From Planctomycetota bacterium (GTDB lineage Bacteria; Planctomycetota; Phycisphaerae; Sedimentisphaerales; Anaerohalosphaeraceae), in assembly GCA_030637065.1 (NCBI GenBank), contig DAOVVQ010000074.1, forward strand, positions 1 through 13,848: a stretch of 13,848 nt of DNA, in the 5' to 3' direction. The position numbers and the translations under genes were made by a program. The first letter of the stretch is position 1. Every line of letters begins with the position of its first letter. Below are positions 1 through 6,074 of this stretch, in pieces. Below the pieces are notes generated by a model. The model worked only from the letters and a program-made list of their open reading frames with translations, made no database searches and was not told where the DNA came from.

Positions 1-12
1 AAATTTCATCAT
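1..12 (-). CDS. 5' end of a gene running off the left edge (unidentified)
   Basis: Only the start of this gene is visible. Reading the minus strand, a Shine-Dalgarno-like GAGAGG (15..20) is followed by two ATG codons in tandem, then AAA TTT, giving Met-Met-Lys-Phe. The second ATG (7..9) has the better spacing of 5 nt, against 2 nt for the first. Nothing can be said about the product. It lies on the same strand as the nqr operon and the small peptide ORF, so it may belong to the same transcript or begin its own. A flavin transferase or a peptide-modifying enzyme would fit the neighbours, but that is pure speculation. Confidence 0.45.
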
Positions 13-204
13 AACCTCTCTTTCTGAAAGTATTACGCGATTATTTTACTGCGATGAGCCGCTATTCATGACGATTGATGGCTACACCTTCCCCGCGTGC
101 GAACTATCGCCCCGTACAAGAGCAACCCCTCCACACGCCCGCCCAGGCAGTCTCGGCAACCATCACGGCTTGCGCACAAGTTTGTTTGGCTCTAAATGTG
201 TCTA
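13..204 (-). other. GC-rich intergenic stretch, unassigned, possibly structured leader
   Basis: About 190 bp lie between the stop of the small peptide ORF and the gene that starts at the left edge. The central part (about 85..175) is clearly GC-rich and the flanks are AT-richer. On the minus strand I see two small perfect hairpins: CTTG-TGCG-CAAG (169..180) and a GCGA-TAGT-TCGC stem near 101..112. The GTGCG of the first could instead pair with the CGCAC beside the second. I found no U-tract terminator and no riboswitch consensus that I recognise (checked by eye for cobalamin, TPP, FMN, c-di-GMP, Moco and fluoride types). It may be a leader RNA for the left-edge gene or plain spacer. Confidence 0.3.
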
Positions 205-351
205 TTAAGTGAATCGGATGTACGGCTGGGCCATTACCTTGCCGGAAACATCTTCCAGCTTCGGCTTTTGCCACTTCTTCTTGTCTTCATTCTTCGCTGC
301 TTCGGTGCAAACAGTCTGATCCTTACTCGCTCCAGCATTCTTCTTGTCCAT
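205..351 (-). CDS. 48-aa peptide with RiPP-leader-like W-x-x-P-x-L-E motif
   Basis: This is a short ORF starting with ATG at 351, 31 nt after the nqrF stop. It is preceded by a purine-rich AGGGAAAGGGA with GGGA about 6 nt from the ATG, so translation is plausible. The product is very polar at first (many Lys, Glu, Asp, one Cys at residue 15). A KKKWQKPKLE segment (24-33) follows, and the peptide ends in AQPYIRFT (41-48). W-x-x-P-x-L-E resembles the Y/W-x-x-P-x-L leader motif read by RRE/PqqD-type domains in lasso peptides of the paeninodin kind. The part after the motif is only about 15 residues and has no acidic ring-closing residue at the usual place, so a classical lasso peptide is unlikely. 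It could instead be an accessory peptide of the NQR complex, although no membrane segment is visible, or a chance ORF. I do not recognise a named family. Confidence 0.5.
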   Translation of the reverse strand: MDKKNAGASKDQTVCTEAAKNEDKKKWQKPKLEDVSGKVMAQPYIRFT

Positions 352-382
352 GGCAGTCCCTTTCCCTGACTAACTTGCGACA

Positions 383-1477
383 TTAAAACTTGTCGTAGAA
401 TATGTCTTTTTCCGCTATGCCTTTTTCTTCTAATACCCTGGTTACCGCGTCTATCATTAGCGGCGGGCCGCACAGGAAGGCCTGGCGGGCTACTCCTGCT
501 TCCAACAGCTTATCGCAGCCTAAATGTATAAAGCCCGTCTCGCCGTCCCATTTTTCGTCGGAACCCAACTCGTCGCTCAGTGCGTACACCACGTGGAAAT
601 TCGGGTGCTTCTTCGCTAATTCCTGAAAACGCTTCAGGTAAAATACGTCCTTCGTCGTCCTGCATCCGAAGAAGAGCCAGCAGCTTCTGTCCGGCCAGCG
701 GTCGTATAGCGTATAGATGATATTCTTCATCGGAGCCATCCCGCATCCGCCGCCTACACAGATTATCTCAACATCCGGGTCCTCGTTCAAGACAAATTCC
801 CCGTACGGGCCGGTAAATATTACGCTGTCGCCCTCCTTGAGATTGTGGAGGTAAGTAGACCCTATTCCGCCGGGCACGATCCTGACGTTCAGCTCGACGA
901 CGTTGTCCTCGAAAGAGGCGGAGCTGATCGAATAGGCCCTGAAGACGTCGCCGTCGGGCGATGGGGCCTGGATCTGGACATATTGACCCGGACGCTGGGA
1001 TATCTCGGCTGGGTCGTTTAGACGCATCCGGATCTCCTTGATGTCGTGGGTCAGGACGATCGAGCTTTCGACCGTCGCGTCGAACATCCGCACATCCAGC
1101 AGCTCTTCCGGGATCCTTACGTAGATATCCTCGCGGATCTTGACCTGGCAGGCCAGGCGGACATTGCCGCGGATCTCCTTGCGGTCGAGGTACGGCGTCT
1201 CGGTCGGCAGTAATGGCCCGCCGCCGGAATCTACCACGATCTTGCAGTGGCCGCATGAGCCCTTGCCGCCGCAGGCTGAGGGAATGAATATATCGTTGGC
1301 GTAAAGGCTCGACAGCAGCGTCTGGCCGCCTTCGAGTTCTAATGGCCTCTTGCCGGCGTTGATATCGAGTTTGCATACGCCATAGTTGACCAGATAGCGC
1401 TCCGCGACCATCAGCATAACCGCAAGGGCCATCACCAGACCGGCAAAACTCGCTACCGCAAGCAGATATATTCCCAT
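383..1477 (-). CDS. nqrF: Na+-translocating NADH:quinone reductase subunit F (NqrF), compact form
   Basis: This is the electron-entry subunit of NQR. It oxidises NADH at the cytoplasmic face through FAD and passes electrons to its own [2Fe-2S] centre. The 364-aa product has one N-terminal membrane helix (about 3-24) and a ferredoxin domain with cluster ligands C69, C75, C78 and C110, the same spacing as in Vibrio NqrF. The FAD motif RAYS is at 180-183, the NADH-binding GGGCGMAPM at 242-250, CGPP at 336-339, and a C-terminal Phe. It is about 40 residues shorter than Vibrio NqrF. The missing stretch is the NqrF-specific insert just before RAYS, where here only about 8 residues separate QIQA from FRAYS. 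ATG at 1477 is preferred because AGAGG lies 6 nt upstream; a TTG one codon earlier is possible. It is the last recognised nqr gene, 9 nt after nqrE. Confidence 0.95.
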   Translation of the reverse strand: MGIYLLAVASFAGLVMALAVMLMVAERYLVNYGVCKLDINAGKRPLELEGGQTLLSSLYANDIFIPSACGGKGSCGHCKIVVDSGGGPLLPTETPYLDRKEIRGNVRLACQVKIREDIYVRIPEELLDVRMFDATVESSIVLTHDIKEIRMRLNDPAEISQRPGQYVQIQAPSPDGDVFRAYSISSASFEDNVVELNVRIVPGGIGSTYLHNLKEGDSVIFTGPYGEFVLNEDPDVEIICVGGGCGMAPMKNIIYTLYDRWPDRSCWLFFGCRTTKDVFYLKRFQELAKKHPNFHVVYALSDELGSDEKWDGETGFIHLGCDKLLEAGVARQAFLCGPPLMIDAVTRVLEEKGIAEKDIFYDKF

Positions 1478-1486
1478 CAAAACCTC

Positions 1487-2077
1487 TTACTGTATTGAAA
1501 CCATGCCCGCGAAGCCCATAAAGGCCATTGCTAATACGCAGGTTACTATCATTGCAATTGGCACACCCTTAAACGGCTGGGGTATGTTACTGTATCGCAT
1601 CTTTTGCCTCAGGCCCGCCATTAAAATTATCGCGACCGCCCAGCCGACCCCGGCACCGAAGCCGAAGCCAACCGATTGAACGAAGTTGTAATTGCGGTTG
1701 ATCATGAACAGTGACGCTCCCAATATCGCACAATTGACCGTTATCAGCGGCAGGAAGATTCCCAATGCGAAGTAGAGCTTCGGGCTGAAACGCTCGATGA
1801 ACATCTCGACGAGTTGGACGAACGCGGCGATTACCGCGATAAAGACGATGAACTGAAGGTGGACGAGGTTCAATGGGGCAAGAATAAAGTGGTAGATCGC
1901 ATAGTTGATCATTGCTGTTACGGTCATTACGAACGTTACCGCGGTCCCGAGTCCGACGGCTGTCTCGATCTGGCCGGAGCAGGCGATAAACGAACACATA
2001 CCCAAAAAGTTCGTCAGGAGGATATTGTTGGTAAATACCGCTGCGATCAATATTACAATGGCGGAAGTTTCACTCAT
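1487..2077 (-). CDS. nqrE: Na+-translocating NADH:quinone reductase subunit E (NqrE)
   Basis: This is an integral membrane subunit that, with NqrD, forms the inverted pair of helical bundles holding an intramembrane iron-sulfur centre between NqrF and NqrC. The product is 196 aa and highly hydrophobic with about six membrane helices. Family hallmarks are FLGMC at 24-28, and the stretch ALGIFLPLITVNCAI with C116. C28 and C116 are the expected cluster ligands of the NqrE half. Also seen are QLVEMFIERF (88-97) and the C-terminal GAGVGW...GLRQKMRYS..P pattern that separates NqrE from RnfA. The ATG at 2077 is chosen because GAGGAG lies upstream and it follows the nqrD stop by one base. An earlier in-frame start would run into nqrD and add a non-conserved basic N-terminus. 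Confidence 0.95.
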   Translation of the reverse strand: MSETSAIVILIAAVFTNNILLTNFLGMCSFIACSGQIETAVGLGTAVTFVMTVTAMINYAIYHFILAPLNLVHLQFIVFIAVIAAFVQLVEMFIERFSPKLYFALGIFLPLITVNCAILGASLFMINRNYNFVQSVGFGFGAGVGWAVAIILMAGLRQKMRYSNIPQPFKGVPIAMIVTCVLAMAFMGFAGMVSIQ

Positions 2078-2078
2078 T

Positions 2079-2744
2079 TTATTTGCTCTCCTCTTCGTCG
2101 GGGCCCTTGATTGCGTTAAAGACCGCGATGACAATGCCGAAGGTAAAGAATGCCCCGGGAGCTAAGATCATAAGCTGATTGGGCTCATACCATGTCGCCG
2201 ACAGGAGCTTATAGCCTAATATCTCGCCGCTACCGAACAGTTCGCGGCAGGCGCCGATCACTGCAAGAGCTACCGCGTAGCCGAAGCCATTGGCGAATCC
2301 GTCGACTATCGAGAGGACCGGCGGGTTCTGAAGGGCGAAGGCCTCGGCCCGGCCCATCACGATACAGTTGGTAATGATAAGGCCGACGTAGGGGCCTAAT
2401 TGTTTGGACATATCCCAGTAGAAAGCCTTTAGAAACTGGTCGAACAGGATGACGAACGTTGCGATGATCGCAACTTCGGCTATCATTCGGATGCGATGCG
2501 GGGTGTGCTTCCTCAGCAGCGAGACGAACAGGTTCGAGCCTACGCAGACGAAGATAAGAGCTGCGCCCATGACAAGGGAATTTTCCAGTCGGTTGGTTAC
2601 CGCAAGAGCCGAGCAGATACCCAGAACCTGAATAGCCAGGGGGTTACTCGTCCAGGCGCCGTCTTTTAGCGTCTCGAAGCCCTTGCCGCCGCAAAGACCC
2701 TTGCAAGTGCCGCCGCCGCATAACTGTTGACCGCCGTCAGACAT
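2079..2744 (-). CDS. nqrD: Na+-translocating NADH:quinone reductase subunit D (NqrD) with Cys-rich N-terminus
   Basis: This membrane subunit partners NqrE in the Na+ path and in the intramembrane iron-sulfur site. The product is 221 aa. Segments typical of NqrD are NPLAIQVLGICSALAVT (C44), DQFLKAFYWDMSKQL, TNCIVMGRAEAFA (C127), a GSGEILG loop and WYEPNQLMILAPGAFF. C44 and C127 are the expected cluster cysteines. Unusual for the family is the N-terminal extension of about 15 residues with C9, C14 and C18 set among glycines (LCGGGTCKGLCGGKG). The start is firm: ATG at 2744 overlaps the nqrC stop as TAATG and has GGAGG 8-9 nt upstream. Translation is probably coupled to nqrC. Confidence 0.94.
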   Translation of the reverse strand: MSDGGQQLCGGGTCKGLCGGKGFETLKDGAWTSNPLAIQVLGICSALAVTNRLENSLVMGAALIFVCVGSNLFVSLLRKHTPHRIRMIAEVAIIATFVILFDQFLKAFYWDMSKQLGPYVGLIITNCIVMGRAEAFALQNPPVLSIVDGFANGFGYAVALAVIGACRELFGSGEILGYKLLSATWYEPNQLMILAPGAFFTFGIVIAVFNAIKGPDEEESK

Positions 2745-3355
2745 TATTTGCCCTCCTCTACGATCATGGTTAATACCTCGTTGATCATCTGCTGGACCTT
2801 ATCGCACGTCATCGTCGCTCCGGTTATCCCGTCGACTCCGTTGTCCTGGGTTTGTTTGCCGACGCCGATGACTATGCCGGCGGCACCGCTGCTGTCGACG
2901 ATCGATTTGCCGGCGAACTGGTTGCGGAACTTATCGGTTACGATATCACCGCCAAGGCCCGGCGTCTCTTCCTGCTCATAGAATGTTATGCCGCGAATCG
3001 TCCGTTTGTCGGCTTCCATGGCCAGGAAGCCCTTGACCGGAGCCCACAGGCCGGGGCCTGCGAACCGAACGGCGACGGCCTCTAAACTGCCTGAGGCGGG
3101 TCTGTATTCGTAATAGGTAAGCTCATCGGAGGCGTCCTGCTCTTTGATGTTGGCCTCGTAAATCTCGATTAGCTGCTTTGCTGTTGCACCTTCGTCGAAG
3201 GGGACTTTCAGGGCTGTCAGGATATTGAGCATCTCCTCGGCCTCTTTGTTGGCATCCTGATACGGTTTGGTAAAGGTCGCCGCAGCCGTCAGCAATAACG
3301 CGCACGCAGTGCCCAGGATCGCCGAATAAACCAATGTGTATACGTTACCCTTCAA
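2744..3355 (-). CDS. nqrC: Na+-translocating NADH:quinone reductase subunit C (NqrC), TTG start
   Basis: This flavoprotein subunit carries covalent FMN and hands electrons on to NqrB. It has one N-terminal membrane anchor (about 7-28) followed by an extracytoplasmic FMN-binding domain. NqrC-specific motifs are GLWAPVKGFLAMEAD (102-116) and GITFYEQEETPGLGGD (122-137). The flavin attachment motif is DGITGATMT (175-183), with the acceptor Thr expected in TGAT (T181). At 203 aa it is about 50 residues shorter than Vibrio NqrC, mainly between the anchor and the FMN domain. No ATG is available at the right place. Two TTG codons (3361, 3355) precede the conserved part, and AGGAGG at the end of nqrB is 7 nt from the second but only 1 nt from the first, so TTG at 3355 is chosen. 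It overlaps nqrB by 11 bases. Covalent FMN loading requires an ApbE-type transferase, which is not visible here. Confidence 0.93.
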   Translation of the reverse strand: MKGNVYTLVYSAILGTACALLLTAAATFTKPYQDANKEAEEMLNILTALKVPFDEGATAKQLIEIYEANIKEQDASDELTYYEYRPASGSLEAVAVRFAGPGLWAPVKGFLAMEADKRTIRGITFYEQEETPGLGGDIVTDKFRNQFAGKSIVDSSGAAGIVIGVGKQTQDNGVDGITGATMTCDKVQQMINEVLTMIVEEGK

Positions 3356-4433
3356 CGGCAAGCCTCCTGATGCGGATCTTAAATACTATTTCATCCAGGA
3401 TCGGGGCCATGATGTTGCCTAACAGGATCGCGAACATCACACCCTCGACATAACCGCCAAAGTTGCGGATCAGCACGGTTACGATGCCGATGATGATCCC
3501 GTAGAACCATTTGCCGGCGTTGGTGACCGGGCTGGTGACGGGGTCGGTTGCCATGAAGAAGGCTCCGAACAACAGTCCGCCCGCACAAAGGTGCCACATC
3601 GCCGGGGCGAATCTTTCGCTGTCGCTATTGTGGAATATCGCCGACAGGACAAACGCCGACAGCAGAGTCGCGACGACCGTCCGCCAGTTGCCCACCCGTG
3701 TCATCAGCAGGAATATCCCGCCTGCGATTATCGCAAGCGCCGACGTCTCGCCGATACTGCCGGATATGTTACCTAAAAACATCTTCGATATATCGACGAT
3801 CTCGCCGCCCTTGGCAAGGACCAGCGGGGTGGCATTGCTTACCGCGTCGACGCTGTCGACTGTTACATACTCAAGAGCCCTGCCGATACCGCCTGTGCCG
3901 GCCTTTACCCAGTTGGTCGACATCTGGAGCGGATACGCAAGCGCCAAAAAACACCTGCCGACGATGGCGGGGTTGAATATGTTCCTGCCCGTTCCGCCGA
4001 ATAGTTCCTTGCCGACGAGTACGCCGAACGCAACACCGACACCGACCATCCATAACGGAAGCGTCGGCGGCATTATCATCGGAAACAGCATTCCCGTTAC
4101 CAAAAAGCCTTCGTTGATCTCTTCCTTGCGGATTACGGCAAAGGCGACCTCGACCGCCCCGCCGACGGCGTAGGATACGATCATCATGGCCAGAAAACGC
4201 AGGCCGAAGAAGTAGACCGAGCAGATAAGGGCCGGGACAAGTGCGACTATTACCATCGACATGAAACGTTTGATATCGAGCGGGTCGCGTCCGAACGGTG
4301 CGACGAGCGTTGCCTTATCGGGCGCGAAGAAGAAGTTGTCCATCGCCTCGTACAAGGGCTTAAAGGCCTTTAGCGAACCGTCTCCTGTGAACATCGGTTC
4401 GAGCTTATCGAATATATTGCGTATTATCTTCAT
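3345..4433 (-). CDS. nqrB: Na+-translocating NADH:quinone reductase subunit B (NqrB)
   Basis: This is the large membrane subunit that binds covalent FMN and riboflavin and contributes most of the Na+ channel and the quinone site. The product is 362 aa with about ten hydrophobic helices. NqrB rather than RnfD is shown by the N-terminus (PLYEAMDNFFF at 26-36, then VAPFGRDPLDIKRFM), and by INEGFLVTGMLFPMIMPPTLPLW (106-128). GKELFGGTGRNIFNPA (141-156) and SPVTNAGKWFYG (301-312) also match. The flavin attachment region reads VDAVSNATPL (195-204). The acceptor should be T202, but the usual SGAT is SNAT here. It is about 50 residues shorter than Vibrio NqrB. ATG at 4433 overlaps the nqrA stop as ATGA, so translation is coupled. 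Confidence 0.95.
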   Translation of the reverse strand: MKIIRNIFDKLEPMFTGDGSLKAFKPLYEAMDNFFFAPDKATLVAPFGRDPLDIKRFMSMVIVALVPALICSVYFFGLRFLAMMIVSYAVGGAVEVAFAVIRKEEINEGFLVTGMLFPMIMPPTLPLWMVGVGVAFGVLVGKELFGGTGRNIFNPAIVGRCFLALAYPLQMSTNWVKAGTGGIGRALEYVTVDSVDAVSNATPLVLAKGGEIVDISKMFLGNISGSIGETSALAIIAGGIFLLMTRVGNWRTVVATLLSAFVLSAIFHNSDSERFAPAMWHLCAGGLLFGAFFMATDPVTSPVTNAGKWFYGIIIGIVTVLIRNFGGYVEGVMFAILLGNIMAPILDEIVFKIRIRRLAVEG

Positions 4434-5917
4434 TCGCCGGAATCCTCAACTGGTGCGTCATCGGCCTTGGCCTTTTCGTTGGCTGCGGCCTCTTCGGCCT
4501 CTCTTCTGGCTGCCTCTTCCTGAGCACGCTTCTCAGCGGCCTCTTTTTCGAGCCGGGCCTCTTCCTTTTCTTTAGCGATAAGGTCGATGGCTTCTAAGAA
4601 CTGCTGCTTAAGCTCGATCTTCGACGGGCACACGAACGAGCACAGACCGCACTGAACGCACAGGTCAACTCTCGCCTCGTCAAGCTCTTCGATGAGGTCC
4701 TCATATAGATACTTGTGCAGAAGGTGCGGCATTATCCCAGCCGGACATACCTCCTCGCAGTAGTTACACGATATACAGGGCCGACCTTCACCGCGAAGGG
4801 CTGTGGTGAGGCGCTCGCTGAACTTCGAGCGGAACGAGCTTAAAAAGCATCCGCTGTAACTTGCGCGATCGGAGCCGGGCCTGACGAAGCCTAAGAACTC
4901 ACGCTCTTTGGGCTCCGAGAGAATCGTAATGCCCCTTGCCTCGGTATCAAGACCGGACTTGGCTGTATTTATCGCCTCGCCGGAGAGCATGCCGCCGTTG
5001 ATAGCCCGCAGACAGTCGCCTTCCGTGAACATATCGACGATCGAATCGGTCGGATAACCGGCCATCAACTTTACGTGTACGGGGTTCTTGACCGCAGGTC
5101 CGCCGACAGCCAATATGCGGACGAGGCAGGGCTTAGAGACCGTAAGCGAACGGTCCACAGCTAAGATGCCCTCGGTTCGGACGGACCATACGGGGCCGTC
5201 GGCGCCCTTTAGGCCGAGGCCGCGGGCGAGAATATTGAAATTGTCGTATGGGTACTTCATCGGTATCTCGATGAGCTTGGCCCATGCGTAGCCGCGGATC
5301 TGCTCGCGAACGCGGGTGGCGAACTCGGACTTGATATCGGGAAGGACAAGGTAGATCGGCTGATATTCCAGGAGCGACTGGAGGTGCTCGAGGCCCCTGG
5401 TAAACTGCAAAAGCCGGTTTAAGAGCTGGACATCGCCGCGGGCGACGTAGGGCTCCAACGAAAGCGTCGAAATGATGACCGCCTGTGGCTTGCCCATCGG
5501 ATCGGGCAGATCGCCCGTGAAGGCATCGGAAAAGAACTGCCAGGCGCCGAGGGTCAGGAGCTTGTAGCGTTTAAGACCGGCTGAGCCCATCTTCTGGACG
5601 ATATGAGGAAGGTCCTTTTCCGGCGTATGGGCCTTCCCAGCCGGACAGGCAAGATCCTCAAGAACGATATGATTGTCGGTATCGTTTAGCCGGACAGTCC
5701 CGCCGCGAGGAGCCAAAAGCGGAACCGAATAGTTATCAGGATCGGTAGCTAAGGTATCGCCATCGGAAACCACCTGGCCATCGGTTACAAGGACCTCGCT
5801 GAAGTTAAAACGACGACTAAACAGCGGGATGCAAAGCCTCTGCGGCTCCGGAAGCTTGGTAACAACACCAGCCGGACGACCTTCTAACGTAATATTATAA
5901 CCACCGCGTAACTTCAT
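4430..5917 (-). CDS. nqrA: NqrA-like subunit with C-terminal RnfC-type double [4Fe-4S] module
   Basis: This is the first gene of the operon and the soluble cytoplasmic subunit of NQR. Residues 1-90 (GGYNITLEGRPAGVV, then GDTLATDP) form the barrel-sandwich domain shared by NqrA and RnfC. The middle follows NqrA: LLTLGAWQFFSD (120-131), IISTLSLEPYVA (148-159), VWSVRTEGILAVDRSL (243-258), ILAVGGPAVKNPV (268-280) and INGGMLSGEA (306-315). The classical RnfC NADH/FMN motif (GxGGAGFPT) is not seen. At 381-391 and 420-430 there are two full C-x2-C-x2-C-x3-CP motifs, as in RnfC; classical NqrA keeps only a remnant of the second. The C-terminus (about 448-485) is a Glu/Lys/Ala-rich probable coiled coil. 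At 495 aa it is longer than Vibrio NqrA (about 446). ATG at 5917 with GGGA upstream is preferred over a TTG at 5929. RnfC is the alternative name, but the nqrB-F context favours NqrA. Confidence 0.88.
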   Translation of the reverse strand: MKLRGGYNITLEGRPAGVVTKLPEPQRLCIPLFSRRFNFSEVLVTDGQVVSDGDTLATDPDNYSVPLLAPRGGTVRLNDTDNHIVLEDLACPAGKAHTPEKDLPHIVQKMGSAGLKRYKLLTLGAWQFFSDAFTGDLPDPMGKPQAVIISTLSLEPYVARGDVQLLNRLLQFTRGLEHLQSLLEYQPIYLVLPDIKSEFATRVREQIRGYAWAKLIEIPMKYPYDNFNILARGLGLKGADGPVWSVRTEGILAVDRSLTVSKPCLVRILAVGGPAVKNPVHVKLMAGYPTDSIVDMFTEGDCLRAINGGMLSGEAINTAKSGLDTEARGITILSEPKEREFLGFVRPGSDRASYSGCFLSSFRSKFSERLTTALRGEGRPCISCNYCEEVCPAGIMPHLLHKYLYEDLIEELDEARVDLCVQCGLCSFVCPSKIELKQQFLEAIDLIAKEKEEARLEKEAAEKRAQEEAARREAEEAAANEKAKADDAPVEDSGE

Positions 5918-5946
5918 AAGAATTCCCAAATCTGTAAAAGCGCGTC

Positions 5947-5974
5947 ATTATATGGATACTTCACACCAGTTCAA
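5947..5974 (-). promoter_or_regulatory. sigma70-type promoter of the nqr operon
   Basis: On the minus strand there is a -35 box TTGAAC (5969..5974), a 16-bp spacer and a perfect -10 box TATAAT (5947..5952). The start point would fall near 5940, leaving a leader of only about 23 nt before the nqrA ATG, with no room for a riboswitch. The fit to the consensus is good, but activity is inferred. A TTGACA at about 5992..5997 also stands out, but it is too far from the -10 box to be its partner. Confidence 0.7.
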
Positions 5975-6020
5975 GCAAAAATCTGCAAGTATGTGTCAAA
6001 AACAAACAGAAAACGAAAGA

Positions 6021-6036
6021 TTCTCATTTATGGGAA
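6021..6036. promoter_or_regulatory. 16-bp palindrome, copy 1 (candidate operator upstream of nqrA)
   Basis: TTCTCATTTATGGGAA is an inverted repeat of two 6-base arms around TTTA, with one imperfect pair. It matches the perfect palindrome at 6681..6696 in 14 of 16 positions. Its centre lies about 88 bp upstream of the predicted nqr start point, a distance more usual for an activator than for a repressor. The recognising protein is unknown. Confidence 0.5.
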
Positions 6037-6074
6037 CTATTGCCAGCCAGAACAGACTGCATTAAAAGCCAGAG

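Noticed and set aside
101..163. 19-codon minus-strand ORF with a Cys-x-Cys near its end
   Set aside because: Too short, with no ribosome-binding site and no likeness to a known leader peptide. Chance is the simplest explanation.
78..212. 44-codon plus-strand ORF (ATG GCT ACA...) in the left intergenic region
   Set aside because: No ribosome-binding site, low-complexity Pro/Ala/Thr composition, and it runs against all neighbouring genes and into the end of the small peptide ORF.
205..351. Calling the small peptide a lasso peptide precursor
   Set aside because: The leader-like motif fits, but the remaining tail is too short, no Asp/Glu is present at the ring-closing place, and no lasso cyclase or protease genes are in the window.
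234..473. 79-codon minus-strand ORF across the end of nqrF and the small peptide gene
   Set aside because: It is very Arg-rich, out of frame with both nqrF and the 48-codon ORF, and has no family likeness. It is a shadow frame.
383..5929. Reading the cluster as an RNF complex (rnfCDGEA plus a reductase)
   Set aside because: NqrB, NqrC, NqrD and NqrE carry NQR-specific motifs, the last gene is a full NqrF with FAD and [2Fe-2S] rather than RnfB, and gene order is nqrA-F. Only the double cluster in the first gene is RnfC-like.
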